64,000 bases of DNA, from positions 2,046,001-2,110,000 of the forward strand of contig NZ_AP022564.1 in assembly GCF_010727125.1 (NCBI RefSeq), read 5' to 3'. This DNA is from Mycolicibacter terrae. GTDB taxonomy: Bacteria > Actinomycetota > Actinomycetes > Mycobacteriales > Mycobacteriaceae. Below are positions 28,187 through 36,874 of this stretch, piece after piece. The notes below the pieces were generated by a model. The model was not told the origin of the DNA and did no database searches. It worked only from the letters and a program-made list of their open reading frames with translations. The position numbers and the translations under genes are program-made. The first letter of the stretch is position 1, and every line of letters starts with the position of its first letter.

Positions 28187-28936
28187 GTGAACGACACGGT
28201 TGACGGGCCGGTGGTGATTTTCGGCGGGCGCAGCGAGATCGGTGTGGAACTGGCGTGCCGGCTGGCGCCCGGGGCGACGGTGGTGCTCGCCGCCCGGGCC
28301 GCCGACCGACTCGACGCCCAGGTCACCGCCGTGCGCGAGGCGGGTGCCGCGGCGGTGCACACGATGGAGTTCGATGCGGACGACCTAGCCGGCCACGGCC
28401 CCCGGGTTGCGGCCTTGATCGCCGAGCACGGCCCGATCGGCACCGCCGTGCTGGCCTTCGGGATCCTGGGCGATCAGGCGCGCGCGGAAGCCGATGCCGC
28501 GCACGCAGTGGCCGTGGTCCACACCGACTATGTCGCGCAGGTCAGCCTGCTCACCCATTTGGCCGCGGCGATGCGCGCCGCGGGCCGGGGCCGCATGGTG
28601 GTGTTCTCCTCGATCGCGGGGGTGCGGGTACGCCGTGCCAACTACGTCTACGGCTCCGCCAAGGCCGGCCTGGACGGGTTCGCCAACGGACTGGCCGACG
28701 CCTTGCACGGCACGGGGGTGGGGTTGCTGATCGTGCGTCCCGGGTTCGTCATCGGGCGGATGACGGCCGGCATGAAGCCGGCTCCGCCTGCCAGCACCCC
28801 AGCCCAGGTGGCGGCCGCGACCGCTCGGGCCCTCGCGCGGGGCCGGCGCACGGTCGCGGTGCCCTGGATGCTGCGGCCGATGTTCGCCCTGATGCGACTG
28901 GTGCCCCAGGCCGTCTGGCGCCGAATGCCGCGCTGA
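28187..28936 (+). CDS. Short-chain dehydrogenase (Rv2073c-like)
   Basis: A 249-residue SDR. The nucleotide loop reads FGGRSEIG, a variant of TGxxxGxG. The catalytic stretch has SSIAGV, then YGSAKAGLDGF (YxxxK). It belongs by overall layout with the DprE2-like reductases rather than with FabG, but it is not next to a dprE1-like gene. The substrate is unknown. The M. tuberculosis neighbour order Rv2074-Rv2073c is kept. Confidence 0.85.
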   Translation: MNDTVDGPVVIFGGRSEIGVELACRLAPGATVVLAARAADRLDAQVTAVREAGAAAVHTMEFDADDLAGHGPRVAALIAEHGPIGTAVLAFGILGDQARAEADAAHAVAVVHTDYVAQVSLLTHLAAAMRAAGRGRMVVFSSIAGVRVRRANYVYGSAKAGLDGFANGLADALHGTGVGLLIVRPGFVIGRMTAGMKPAPPASTPAQVAAATARALARGRRTVAVPWMLRPMFALMRLVPQAVWRRMPR

Positions 28937-29049
28937 CCGGGCAGAGGATCGTAATCCGATTGTCGTAGCGTTGCAGGAAACTGGCACTGACGTAAGAAAA
29001 AACAGAGGAAATTCGTCCGACGGTCTGGTCTCAGCCCGCCTAACAGGAC

Positions 29050-29065
29050 TATGGTCTAAAACCAT
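29050..29065 (+). promoter_or_regulatory. -10 box and ATGGT/ACCAT operator at the HTH gene start
   Basis: TATGGT (29050-29055) is 8 bases before ATG 29064. ATGGT (29051-29055) and ACCAT (29061-29065) form a perfect 5-bp inverted repeat with a 5-base spacer that covers both the -10 box and the start codon. This is a natural place for autorepression. Confidence 0.45.
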
Positions 29066-29381
29066 GGACGATCGTGAGAAAGACCCATCGGTGGTGTTGC
29101 CCTATCTGATCGGGCGGCCGCTCCCCGCGACCGAGGTCTATGAAGCCTTCGGCTATCGCAAGTCGGCGTACTACAAGGCGGCGCACGAAGGCCGGCTCAT
29201 CACCGCGGACAATCTGCTGCGGGTTGCCAAGCACTTCGGCTTGAACGCCGTCGATCTGCTGGTGCGCTACGGGCTGATCTCGGCCGACGCGGTGGCCGCC
29301 TACGTGGATACGGCGCAACCCAAGCCCGTGCTGCCCAAGCTGGCCGACCTGCACCCGCTCCCGGCCCGGCCGCCGCTGTAG
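29064..29381 (+). CDS. Small helix-turn-helix protein
   Basis: A 105-residue protein with a compact helical N-terminal two-thirds, including LPATEVYEAFGYRKSAYYKA and DNLLRVAKHFGLNAVDLLV, which look like an HTH with a recognition helix followed by a second AKHFGL helix pair seen in small phage-repressor-like proteins. It ends with a Pro-rich tail. I do not recognise a named orthologue. ATG 29064 has a -10 box at 8 bases; the longer frame to 28971 is not conserved-looking. The overlapping inverted repeat suggests that it represses itself. Confidence 0.7.
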   Translation: MDDREKDPSVVLPYLIGRPLPATEVYEAFGYRKSAYYKAAHEGRLITADNLLRVAKHFGLNAVDLLVRYGLISADAVAAYVDTAQPKPVLPKLADLHPLPARPPL

Positions 29382-29438
29382 CCGAGCGGCCCCGCTCGCC
29401 CCTTCATCAGGGATCCCGGCGCCGACGCTCCGGGCGGG

Positions 29439-29444
29439 TAGATT
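29439..29444 (+). promoter_or_regulatory. Leaderless -10 (TAGATT) of the PPOX gene at 29452
   Basis: TAGATT is 7 bases before the GTG at 29452. Confidence 0.5.
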
Positions 29445-29451
29445 CACGTCC

Positions 29452-29835
29452 GTGGCCCCGACGTTTGCTGAGATCGCCAAGTCCGACTATCTGTTGCTGA
29501 CCACATTCACCAAGGACGGCCGCCCCAAGCCCACTCCGGTGTGGGCGGCCGCCGACGGAGACCGGCTGCTGGTGATCACCCAGGAGTCGTCCTGGAAGGT
29601 CAAGCGGATCCGCAACACCCCGCGCGTCACCCTGGCGGTCTGTGACATGCGGGGCCGACCCAAGGGCGAGGCGATCGAGGCGGTGGCCACCGTATTGGAC
29701 AAGGCGCACAACGGCGCCGTCTACGCCGCGATCGGCAAGCGGTACGGGATCATCGGGCGGGTGTTCAACCTGTTCAGCAAGCTGCGGGGCGGCATGCGCA
29801 ACAACGTCGGGCTGGCACTGACCGCCGCCGGCTGA
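29452..29835 (+). CDS. PPOX-class F420-dependent enzyme
   Basis: A 127-residue split-barrel protein of the FDOR group. It opens FAEIAKSDYLLLTTFTKDGR, with the strand PTPVWAAADGDRLLVIT and the basic SSWKVKRIRNTPRVTLAVCD region that in relatives contacts the F420 phosphate. The C-terminal GRVFNLFSKLRGGMRNNVG extension is characteristic of a mycobacterial subgroup (Rv2061c-like). The substrate is unknown. Confidence 0.83.
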   Translation: MAPTFAEIAKSDYLLLTTFTKDGRPKPTPVWAAADGDRLLVITQESSWKVKRIRNTPRVTLAVCDMRGRPKGEAIEAVATVLDKAHNGAVYAAIGKRYGIIGRVFNLFSKLRGGMRNNVGLALTAAG

Positions 29836-29853
29836 GGCCACGACTCCGTCACA

Positions 29854-29884
29854 TATAGTGGACTTAAGTCATTAAAATTAGCAT
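29854..29884 (+). promoter_or_regulatory. Operator/promoter region of the RIC-type gene
   Basis: GACTTAAGTC (29861-29870) is a perfect 10-base palindrome lying just upstream of TAGCAT (29879-29884). The whole stretch is unusually AT-rich for this genome. Di-iron repair genes of this type are commonly repressed by NO- or iron-sensing regulators, so a repressor site here is plausible, but the regulator is unknown. Confidence 0.4.
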
Positions 29885-29920
29885 TGTTGGGTTGGACCCA
29901 CCGACAAACTAGGAGCTCTC

Positions 29921-30622
29921 GTGGCCACCTTCACCTCCGACCAGATCCTCGGCGACATCGTGACCGCCGACCCGTCGACCACACGCATCCTGAGCAAGTT
30001 CGGGATCGACTTCTGCTGCCACGGCCAACGGACACTCAATGATGCGTGCGCCGCCGACGGCGTCGACGCCGATCAGCTGCTCGCGGCACTCAACAGCTCC
30101 GGCCAGCCCGCTCAGCGCGCCGACTGGGCCGACTTCGACGACGCCTCGCTGATCGCCCACATCGTCAGCACCCACCACCGGTTCCTGTGGGACGAGTTCC
30201 CCCGGCTGGCGGAGCTGGTCGACAAGGTGGCACGGGTGCACGGCCCCAACCACGGCGAGCTGGCACGCGTCCGGGAGCTCTTCCACCAGCTTCGCGCCGG
30301 CATGGAGCCGCACCTGCGCACCGAGGAGACCATGCTGTTCCCCGAGATCAGCCTGCATGCCGGCCGGCCCGACCGCCCGCTGTCGGATGAGGTGCGCAAC
30401 GAACTGGCCGAGAACCAGCAGGAGCACGACAACGCCGGCCACCTGCTCGCCGAACTGCGGGAACTCACCGACGGCTACACCATCCCGGCAGACGCCTGCG
30501 CCAGCTACACCGCGATGCTGGCCGGCCTGGCGGACCTGGAGAGCGACATCCACCTGCACGTACACAAGGAGAACAACGTGCTGTTCCCGCGGGTGCTCGC
30601 CGGGGCCGGCAGCCTCACCTGA
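29921..30622 (+). CDS. ric: Iron-sulfur cluster repair di-iron protein (RIC/YtfE/ScdA)
   Basis: A 233-residue protein thought to deliver iron to damaged Fe-S clusters after nitrosative or oxidative stress. The N-terminal ScdA_N domain (residues 1-60) contains the diagnostic DFCCHGQRTL. The hemerythrin-like domain carries His and Glu ligands in IVSTHHRFLWDEFPRL, ARVHGPNHGEL, EPHLRTEETMLFPEI, NQQEHDNAGHLL and DIHLHVHKENNVLFP. The GTG start follows AGGAG. It ends 2 bases before the convergent hydrolase stop. Confidence 0.92.
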   Translation: MATFTSDQILGDIVTADPSTTRILSKFGIDFCCHGQRTLNDACAADGVDADQLLAALNSSGQPAQRADWADFDDASLIAHIVSTHHRFLWDEFPRLAELVDKVARVHGPNHGELARVRELFHQLRAGMEPHLRTEETMLFPEISLHAGRPDRPLSDEVRNELAENQQEHDNAGHLLAELRELTDGYTIPADACASYTAMLAGLADLESDIHLHVHKENNVLFPRVLAGAGSLT

Positions 30623-30624
30623 GC

Positions 30625-31326
30625 TCAGCCGAGGGCGTGGAGGTGTTCGTCGAAAAACGCGAACACCCGCGCCCAGGCATCGGCGGTCGCGGCGTCGTTG
30701 TAGCCGAAGCCGGCGATGCGGATCAGCGGCTGGGCGGGCAGCTTGTTGGCGAAGCTGTGCCCCGCTCCGGGATAGACCTTGATGTCGTGCGGGATGTTCT
30801 TGCGCTCGGCGACCCGGCGTAACCGGTCGGGGGCGCCGGCGCCCAGCGGATCACGACCGCCGAAACTGGCGACGATCGGGCAGGCGCCCTCGAGTGTTTC
30901 GTCGAGGTGGCGCGGCAGCGGAGTGCCATAGAACGGGGCGGAGGCCCCGAAGCCCTTGGGTGACAAGATCAATGAGAACTGCCCGCCCATGCAGAAACCG
31001 GCGATACCGACCTTCCCGGAGCACTCCGGCATGCCCAGCAGATGATCGCGGGCGGCCAGGATGTCGTCCAGGGCGCGGCCGCGCTGGGTCAACAGCTCGC
31101 GGAACACCCGGGTGATGCAGCGCGCCCGGCCGCCGCGCGAGTACAGGTTCGGCGACACCGCGAGGTAGCCCGCGCCGGCGATCCGCTCGGAGATGGCTTC
31201 CATGTCCGCGGCGTAGCCGATCGCGTCGTGGATCACCACCACTCCAGGCCACGGCCCGGGCCCGTCCGGGATGTCCAGCAACGCCTCGATGGGCCCGTCG
31301 GGGGTCGCGATTTCGATGGTCGTCAT
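30625..31326 (-). CDS. Dienelactone hydrolase family protein (Rv2054-like)
   Basis: A 233-residue alpha/beta hydrolase with a Cys nucleophile. GIAGFCMGGQ is the nucleophile elbow, SFGGRDPLG has the Asp, and YPGAGHSFANK has the His. VVVIHDAIGYAADM and the YSRGGRARC loop fit the DLH family. The substrate is unknown; chloroaromatic degradation genes are absent. ATG 31326 is backed by a TACGTT box 6 bases upstream. Confidence 0.9.
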   Translation of the reverse strand: MTTIEIATPDGPIEALLDIPDGPGPWPGVVVIHDAIGYAADMEAISERIAGAGYLAVSPNLYSRGGRARCITRVFRELLTQRGRALDDILAARDHLLGMPECSGKVGIAGFCMGGQFSLILSPKGFGASAPFYGTPLPRHLDETLEGACPIVASFGGRDPLGAGAPDRLRRVAERKNIPHDIKVYPGAGHSFANKLPAQPLIRIAGFGYNDAATADAWARVFAFFDEHLHALG

Positions 31327-31332
31327 CGCCTC

Positions 31333-31338
31333 AACGTA
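31333..31338 (-). promoter_or_regulatory. Leaderless -10 (TACGTT) of the hydrolase gene
   Basis: On the minus strand, TACGTT is 6 bases before ATG 31326. Confidence 0.45.
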
Positions 31339-31391
31339 TTCCCCGGTCCGCCGGGAGGGAACCTCCTCGGCGGCCCGGACGTTGGGGTGGC

Positions 31392-31895
31392 ATGGCGAGC
31401 GCTGTGTTGCGGATGTTTCTGATCTACGCCGTGGCCGAGTCGGCCGCGGTTGCCGCACTGATCTGGGCGATCGGATTCGGCTGGACGACGCTGCTGTTGC
31501 TGGGCGCCTTCGTGGGCGGGCTGGCGCTGTCGGCAGGACAGGTCCGACGTCAGGTCAGGCGGCTGCGTTCGGGAGCCGGGCCCGGTGTGCTCACCGACGG
31601 CGGCCTGGTCGCGGCGGGCACCCTGCTGGTGCTCGTCCCCGGCCCGCTGACCACGCTGGCGGGCCTGTTGCTGCTGGCACCCCCGACCCGTACCGCCGCC
31701 CGGCCACTGCTGGCCGCGCTGGCCACCGCCGGGATCGGGCGCCACACGCCGCTGGCGGCCGCCACGGTGGCCGGCGGACGCTGGTATACCGCTCGGCGCG
31801 CTGCGGGCCGCCGCACCGACGACTACATCGACGCCGAAGTGGTCGACGTCACCGACGTCCGCCCCGTCCAGCCGCCCGCCTTGTCGGTCGGCTGA
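31392..31895 (+). CDS. fxsA: FxsA-family membrane protein
   Basis: A 167-residue protein with three or four hydrophobic segments in the first 110 residues: FLIYAVAESAAVAALIWAIG, TTLLLLGAFVGGLALSAGQ, and the long LVAAGTLLVLVPGPLTTLAG. The last corresponds to the FxsA signature with GPLTT. The tail is hydrophilic. FxsA was named for suppressing phage F exclusion in E. coli; the mycobacterial role is unknown. It is the Rv2053c position. Confidence 0.88.
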   Translation: MASAVLRMFLIYAVAESAAVAALIWAIGFGWTTLLLLGAFVGGLALSAGQVRRQVRRLRSGAGPGVLTDGGLVAAGTLLVLVPGPLTTLAGLLLLAPPTRTAARPLLAALATAGIGRHTPLAAATVAGGRWYTARRAAGRRTDDYIDAEVVDVTDVRPVQPPALSVG

Positions 31896-31916
31896 CCCGG
31901 CGCTACCGACACCCCG

Positions 31917-31922
31917 TACTTT
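31917..31922 (+). promoter_or_regulatory. Leaderless -10 (TACTTT) of the amidohydrolase gene
   Basis: TACTTT is 6 bases before the GTG at 31929. Confidence 0.45.
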
Positions 31923-31928
31923 TACGGC

Positions 31929-33542
31929 GTGACAGTCGTGCCCGGGGCTCCCACCTTGCTGCTGCTCGGCGGCCGCATCCACAGCCCGACTCATCCGGAC
32001 GCCACCGCGATGGCGGTCCGCGACGGGACGGTCGCCTGGCTGGGCAGCGACGCCGTCGGCCGCGACCAATTCCCGCGAGCCGACGTGCTGGACCTCGACG
32101 GGGCTTTGGTGACACCGGCTTTCGTGGACAGCCACGTCCACGTCACCGAGACCGGGCTGTGCCGCACCGGTCTGGATCTGCGGGCGGCTACCTCCCAGCG
32201 GCACTGTCTGCAGCTGATCGCCGACTATGCGACAACCCATCCCGACCAGCCGATCTGGGGCCACGGCTGGGACGAATCCGGCTGGCCCGACGGTGGTGCC
32301 CCGGACACCGAGGCGCTCGACGCGGTGGTGGGGGACCGGCCTGCCTATCTGTCGCGGGTCGATGTCCACTCCGCGCTGGCCTCCAGCGGGCTCCGCACCC
32401 GGGTGCTGGAACTCCCGGGACGACCCGACGCCGCGGCGCCGCTGGCCGGTGCGGCCCACCACCTGGTGCGTGCCGCGGCCCGCAACCTGCTCACCAGCGC
32501 CCAGCGGGCGGCCGCCCGCACCGCCGCGCTCGACGCCGCGGCCGCGGCCGGGATCGTCGCGGTGCACGAGTGCGCCGGCCCGGACATCGGCGGCCTGGAC
32601 GACTGGCGGGAGCTGCGGGCCCTCAGCGAGCAGGGTGACGGTGTCGAGGTCATCGGTTACTGGGGTGAGGCGGTCAGCAGTGCCACTCGGGCGCGCGAAC
32701 TCCTCGCCGACACCGGCGCCCGCGGTCTCGGCGGCGACCTGTTCGTCGACGGCGCCCTGGGCTCGCACACGGCCTGGCTGCACGAGCCCTACGCCGACGC
32801 CGCGGACTGCACCGGGGTTCGTCACCTGGACCCCGACACCGTCGGCGCCCATCTGTGGGCCTGCACCGAGGCGGGGGTGACCGCCGGTTTCCACGTCATC
32901 GGCGACGCCGCGGTGTCCTCGGTGGTCGCGGCGCTGGAACGGGTGGTGGAGCACTTCGGGGTCGCCGCGGTGGCACGCTGCGGGCACCGGCTGGAGCACC
33001 TGGAGATGGTCAGCGCCGAGCAGGCCGCCAAGCTGGGGTCCTGGGGCGTGATCGCCAGCATGCAACCCGTTTTCGACGCGCTCTGGGGCGGCGACGACGG
33101 CATGTACGCCCAACGGCTGGGGGCGCAGCGGGCTGCCGGGCTGAACCCGTTCGCGCTGTTAGCATCCCAAGGCGTGCCCCTCGCGTTCGGTTCGGACAGC
33201 CCGGTGACCACTCTCGATCCGTGGGCAGCGGTGCGCGCGGCCGCACACCACCGCACACCGGGCAGCGCGGTGTCGATGCGGGCGGCGTTCGCCGCGGCCA
33301 CCCGCGGCGGCTGGCGAGCCGCCGGCGTCAACGACGGCATTAGCGGAACCCTGGTGCCCGGAGCCCCCGCCTCCTACGCGGTCTGGGAGGTCGCCCGGCT
33401 TGCCGTGCAGGCGCCTCGCGATACCGTTCAGCGCTGGTCGACCGATCCGCGCTCCCGGGTGCCGGCGCTACCGGTGCTGGAACCCGGTGACACGCCGAAA
33501 TGCCGGCGCACCGTGCACCGTGGTGTGGTCCTTTATGGCTGA
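31929..33542 (+). CDS. YtcJ-like amidohydrolase
   Basis: A 537-residue metal-dependent hydrolase. The N-terminal beta-sandwich is followed by the metal-binding [13 protein letters not shown] (HxH). [21 protein letters not shown] and [13 protein letters not shown] supply further His and Asp ligands, and the C-terminal sandwich closes with [11 protein letters not shown]. The family includes imidazolonepropionase- and cytosine-deaminase-like enzymes; the substrate is not predictable here. It overlaps lnt by 8 bases, suggesting coupled expression with lipoprotein and lipid-sugar genes. Confidence 0.87.
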   Translation: MTVVPGAPTLLLLGGRIHSPTHPDATAMAVRDGTVAWLGSDAVGRDQFPRADVLDLDGALVTPAFVDSHVHVTETGLCRTGLDLRAATSQRHCLQLIADYATTHPDQPIWGHGWDESGWPDGGAPDTEALDAVVGDRPAYLSRVDVHSALASSGLRTRVLELPGRPDAAAPLAGAAHHLVRAAARNLLTSAQRAAARTAALDAAAAAGIVAVHECAGPDIGGLDDWRELRALSEQGDGVEVIGYWGEAVSSATRARELLADTGARGLGGDLFVDGALGSHTAWLHEPYADAADCTGVRHLDPDTVGAHLWACTEAGVTAGFHVIGDAAVSSVVAALERVVEHFGVAAVARCGHRLEHLEMVSAEQAAKLGSWGVIASMQPVFDALWGGDDGMYAQRLGAQRAAGLNPFALLASQGVPLAFGSDSPVTTLDPWAAVRAAAHHRTPGSAVSMRAAFAAATRGGWRAAGVNDGISGTLVPGAPASYAVWEVARLAVQAPRDTVQRWSTDPRSRVPALPVLEPGDTPKCRRTVHRGVVLYG

Positions 33543-35259
33543 CCCCACGGAGGATCCGGAGACACCCCACGGTCCCGCAGCGCCGAACCGGTTGGAGCGG
33601 CTGGGGATCGCGGCGGCCGACCGCTGGGCCCAGCTGGCGGCATCGGTGGTCGCCGGCATGTTGCTACGGGCCGGCTTCCCGCCGCTGAACTGGTGGTGGG
33701 CGGCGATTCTGGCGTTCTCGCTGTTGGCCTGGGTGCTTATTCACCGCGAGACCACCGTCGGCGGCGGGTTCGGCTACGGGCTGCTGTGCGGGCTGGCGTT
33801 CTATCTGCCCCTGCTGCCCTGGGTCGGCGGTCTGGTCGGCGCCCTGCCCTGGCTGCTGTTGACCCTGATGTGTGCGCTGTTTCCCGCCGTGTTCGGATCT
33901 GCCGCCGTGGTGGCTCGCAGCCTGCCGGGGTGGCCGATCTGGTTCGCCGTGCTGTGGGCGGCCCACGAATGGGCCAAGTCGGTGTTCCCCTTCGGCGGTT
34001 TCCCCTGGGGCGCCGTGGGTTACGGCCAGACGGCAGGGCCGCTGCTGCCGCTGGTTGCCCTCGGCGGGGTTCCGCTGCTCTCGACGGCCGTGGTGCTGAC
34101 CGGCTGCGCCGGCACCGCGCTGGCGGTGGAGATCGTGCGGTGGCTGCGTGAGGAACCGCCGAGCGACCCGGCACGCGACGTCGGCCGCCCGCCTGCGGTG
34201 TTGCTGCCCGGCCTGTGCATCTGCCTGGTGCTGCTGGCCGCGATCGTGGTGTGGCCCGGTGTGCGCCGCTCCGGCGTAGGAGCCGGTGATGACCCGGCGA
34301 TCACCGTGGCGGCGGTGCAGGGCAACGTGCCGCGCCTCGGGCTGGACTTCAACGCCCAGCGCCGTGAGGTGCTGGACTATCACGTCCGTGAAACCCTCCG
34401 GCTGGCCGAGGACGTCGAGGCCGGCCGGGCCTCCCAGCCGCTGTTCGTCATCTGGCCGGAGAACGCCTCGGACATCGATCCGACGGTGAACGCCGATGCC
34501 GCCCAGCAGATCACCCTGGCCGCCCAGGCGATCGACGCCCCGATTCTGGTGGGCACCGTGCGGGCGGCGCCGGGCTGGACCCGCGAGGACCCGGTGGCGA
34601 TGAATTCGGTGCTGGTGTGGGATCCGCAGACCGGGCCGGGGGAGAGCCACGACAAGCGGATCGTCCAGCCGTTCGGGGAGTACCTGCCGTGGCGCGGGTT
34701 CTTCCGGCACCTGTCCGGTTACGCCGACCGCGCGGGATATTTCGTACCGGGTCACGGCGACGGGGTGGTGCATGTCGCCGGCGTCCCGGTCGGGGTGGCG
34801 ACCTGCTGGGAAGTGATCTTCGACCGCGCGCCGCGCCAGTCGGTGCTGGCCGGCGCCCAGCTGCTGGCCGTGCCGTCCAACAACGCCACCTTCGACGCGA
34901 CGATGAGTGAGCAGCAGCTGGCGTTCGCCAAGGTTCGCGCCGTCGAGCACAACCGCTACGTCGTCGTCGCCGGAACCACCGGCATCAGCGCGGTGATCGC
35001 CCCGGACGGCCGCGAGCTGGCCCGCACCGGCTTCTTCGAGGCCGCCTACCTCGACGGCCACGTGCGGCTGAAGACCTCCCTGACGCCGGCGACCCGATGG
35101 GCGCCGATCCTGCAGTGGCTGCTGGTCGGTGCGGCCGTTGCGGGCCTGCTGGTAGCCGTACTGCAAAATGGACACTTCCTGCGCGGTCGACAGCGGCGTT
35201 GGTTCAACAGGCGTCCCACCGGCGCCGAGGTAAAGGGGAGGAGCGGCGCCGATGACTGA
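33535..35259 (+). CDS. lnt: Apolipoprotein N-acyltransferase
   Basis: Adds the third acyl chain to lipoproteins. It has 574 residues: five or six hydrophobic helices in the first 235 residues, then a nitrilase-like periplasmic domain with catalytic E309 (WPENAS), K374 ([15 protein letters not shown]) and C424 ([10 protein letters not shown]), and a final transmembrane helix. In M. tuberculosis Lnt and Ppm1 domains are one protein (Rv2051c); here they are separate genes that overlap by 8 bases. The ATG at 33535 overlaps the previous stop by 8 bases. Confidence 0.95.
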   Translation: MADPTEDPETPHGPAAPNRLERLGIAAADRWAQLAASVVAGMLLRAGFPPLNWWWAAILAFSLLAWVLIHRETTVGGGFGYGLLCGLAFYLPLLPWVGGLVGALPWLLLTLMCALFPAVFGSAAVVARSLPGWPIWFAVLWAAHEWAKSVFPFGGFPWGAVGYGQTAGPLLPLVALGGVPLLSTAVVLTGCAGTALAVEIVRWLREEPPSDPARDVGRPPAVLLPGLCICLVLLAAIVVWPGVRRSGVGAGDDPAITVAAVQGNVPRLGLDFNAQRREVLDYHVRETLRLAEDVEAGRASQPLFVIWPENASDIDPTVNADAAQQITLAAQAIDAPILVGTVRAAPGWTREDPVAMNSVLVWDPQTGPGESHDKRIVQPFGEYLPWRGFFRHLSGYADRAGYFVPGHGDGVVHVAGVPVGVATCWEVIFDRAPRQSVLAGAQLLAVPSNNATFDATMSEQQLAFAKVRAVEHNRYVVVAGTTGISAVIAPDGRELARTGFFEAAYLDGHVRLKTSLTPATRWAPILQWLLVGAAVAGLLVAVLQNGHFLRGRQRRWFNRRPTGAEVKGRSGADD

Positions 35260-36004
35260 GCGTCCCAGCCTGCACACGCTGGTGGTGATACCCACCTACA
35301 ACGAGCTGGAGAACCTGCCGATCATCCTGGACCGGCTGCAGCAGGCCCGCCCGGATGTGCACGTTCTCGTGGTCGACGACGGCAGCCCCGACGGCACCGG
35401 GCGGCTGGCCGACGAGCGGGCGGCCGCCGACCCCGAACGCATCCACGTGATGCACCGGACCGCCAAGGCCGGGCTGGGTGCGGCATACCTGGCGGGTTTC
35501 GCCTGGGGACTGGCCCGCCCTTACGAGGTGGTGGTCGAGATGGACGCCGACGGCAGCCACGCTCCCGAACAGCTGTACCGGCTGTTGGATGCCATCGACG
35601 CGGGCGCCGATCTGGCGATCGGTTCGCGTTACGTCGGCGGCGGGGCGGTCCGCAACTGGCCGGTGCGTCGCCTGGTGCTCTCCAAGACCGCCAACACCTA
35701 TGCGCGGCTGCTGCTCGGGGTGGGAATCCACGACATCACCGCCGGCTACCGCGCCTACCGTCGCGGGGTGCTGGAGAAGATCGGGCTGGACGCGGTGGAC
35801 TCCAAGGGGTACTGCTTCCAGGTCGACCTCACCTGGCGCGCCGTCAACAGCGGCTTCACCATCACCGAGGTGCCGATCACGTTCACCGAACGCGAACTGG
35901 GCGTCTCGAAGATGAGCGGCTCCAATATTCGCGAAGCGATGGTCAAGGTCGCGCGCTGGGGAATCGGCGGCCGGATCAACCGACTCCGCGGCGCACGCGG
36001 CTGA
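35252..36004 (+). CDS. ppm1: Polyprenol monophosphomannose synthase
   Basis: Transfers mannose from GDP-mannose to polyprenyl phosphate, supplying lipomannan/lipoarabinomannan and protein mannosylation. It has 250 residues, a GT2 family enzyme. [13 protein letters not shown] starts the GT-A fold, [11 protein letters not shown] binds nucleotide, [10 protein letters not shown] holds the DxD motif, and GSRYVGGG and [11 protein letters not shown] follow. It has no transmembrane helix of its own; in M. smegmatis the separate Lnt homologue anchors it. It overlaps lnt by 8 bases (ATGACTGA). Confidence 0.96.
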   Translation: MTERPSLHTLVVIPTYNELENLPIILDRLQQARPDVHVLVVDDGSPDGTGRLADERAAADPERIHVMHRTAKAGLGAAYLAGFAWGLARPYEVVVEMDADGSHAPEQLYRLLDAIDAGADLAIGSRYVGGGAVRNWPVRRLVLSKTANTYARLLLGVGIHDITAGYRAYRRGVLEKIGLDAVDSKGYCFQVDLTWRAVNSGFTITEVPITFTERELGVSKMSGSNIREAMVKVARWGIGGRINRLRGARG

Positions 36005-36030
36005 CCGGGCACGATTCGTCAGGTTTTGCA

Positions 36031-36048
36031 GGGCCGCGCTCGCGGCCC
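36031..36048. terminator. Hairpin between convergent ppm1 and rbpA
   Basis: GGGCCGCG and CGCGGCCC form a perfect 8-bp stem around CT. It lies 27 bases after ppm1 and 5 bases after the rbpA stop, so it can serve both genes. A T-rich stretch (GGTTTTGC) is on the upstream side, which is the downstream side for rbpA. Confidence 0.65.
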
Positions 36049-36052
36049 GGGG

Positions 36053-36388
36053 TCAACCGCGCCGCTTCGTCTTGATCAGATCCAGACGCTCCTTGAGCAG
36101 CTCTTCGAGGTCTTCGATCGAGCGGCGCTCCAGCAGCATGTCCCAGTGGGTGCGCGGCGGCTTGACCTTCTTCGGCTCGGGCAGGTCGCCCTCGACGAGA
36201 GTGCCCTCCAGGCCGTTGCGGCACATCCAGGTGCCGGGGATCTCCGCGTCGTCGGCGAAGGGAACCTCGAACTCTTCGCCGTTCTCGGTGCGGTACCGCG
36301 CGATGCGGCGCGGCGCCAGGTCATGGTTGCGGTCGGTCTCGTAGCTCACGGCTCCCAGCCGACTGCCCCGCAGAACACGATCAGCCAT
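36053..36388 (-). CDS. rbpA: RNA polymerase-binding protein RbpA
   Basis: An actinobacterial activator that binds sigma-A/sigma-B and stabilises the open complex. It has 111 residues. The basic N-terminal tail (RVLRGSRLGAVSYETDR) is followed by the core domain with a single Cys in WMCRNGLEG, a basic linker (EPKKVKPPRTHWDML) and the sigma-interacting C-terminal helices (ERRSIEDLEELLKERL). The ATG follows AAGGAG. Upstream are two overlapping promoter-like elements. Confidence 0.97.
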   Translation of the reverse strand: MADRVLRGSRLGAVSYETDRNHDLAPRRIARYRTENGEEFEVPFADDAEIPGTWMCRNGLEGTLVEGDLPEPKKVKPPRTHWDMLLERRSIEDLEELLKERLDLIKTKRRG

Positions 36389-36412
36389 CGACCCACACTC
36401 CTTATGCCTGTC

Positions 36413-36465
36413 AGTAGAAAAGATGTCTCGCGATTGTCAACGCGAACGGGCCCTGTGCAGTTCCC
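36413..36465 (-). promoter_or_regulatory. Tandem promoter of rbpA: sigma-H/E-like plus sigma-A-like
   Basis: On the minus strand, GGGAAC (36465-36460), 17 bases, then CGTT (36442-36439) matches the sigma-H/sigma-E type consensus. TTGACA (36440-36435), 16 bases, then TCTACT (36418-36413) gives a housekeeping-type promoter that overlaps the end of the first. Stress and basal expression could both be served. Confidence 0.55.
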
Positions 36466-36501
36466 GGCGCATGCGGCGCGACCTCTCATGATACCGGGAA
36501 C
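36460..36501. repeat. 8-bp inverted repeat GTTCCCGG/CCGGGAAC
   Basis: The arms (36460-36467 and 36494-36501) are separated by 26 bases in the divergent rbpA/Zn-finger gene region. Each arm supplies a GGGAAC on one strand. Confidence 0.6.
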
Positions 36502-36517
36502 ATCGCGAAGACCGGAC

Positions 36518-36523
36518 TAAGGT
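36518..36523 (+). promoter_or_regulatory. Leaderless -10 (TAAGGT) of the Zn-finger gene
   Basis: TAAGGT is 8 bases before the GTG at 36532. Confidence 0.4.
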
Positions 36524-36531
36524 GGCAAGAC

Positions 36532-36870
36532 GTGCCACGCAGTCCCCGCCCGCAACCGTGTCGATGGTGCGGCCGTGACGTGGGTGACGCCGGTATCGGG
36601 CGGCGCCGGCAGTATTGCCGGCAATCCTGCCGGCAGCGCGCCTACGAGCAGCGTGCCCTGATCAGCAGCGGTAAGACGGCCGCGTTGGCGCCGGACGCCG
36701 TGGTGCTGTCCGCTGAGGAGGCCACGGCGCTGTCGGACCGGGTGTATCAGGTGCGCTGCGCGGCCGAGGACATCGCGACCGCGCTGTCCGAGGACGCTCC
36801 ACGCGATGAGCTCCGGCAACTGTGCGACACGCTGCTGCACGCCGTCGAATCCGCCGACCGGTGGCGCTGA
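36532..36870 (+). CDS. Small Cys4 zinc-finger-like protein
   Basis: A 112-residue protein with four cysteines in the first third (C10, C13, C29, C33: PCRWCGRD and QYCRQSCRQRAYEQR), a likely zinc site, followed by a basic RQRAYEQR motif and a helical acidic C-terminus. It is divergent from rbpA. The family is not recognised beyond a conserved actinobacterial hypothetical; nucleic-acid binding is a guess from the basic zinc-finger layout. Confidence 0.7.
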   Translation: MPRSPRPQPCRWCGRDVGDAGIGRRRQYCRQSCRQRAYEQRALISSGKTAALAPDAVVLSAEEATALSDRVYQVRCAAEDIATALSEDAPRDELRQLCDTLLHAVESADRWR

Positions 36871-36874
36871 GGCG

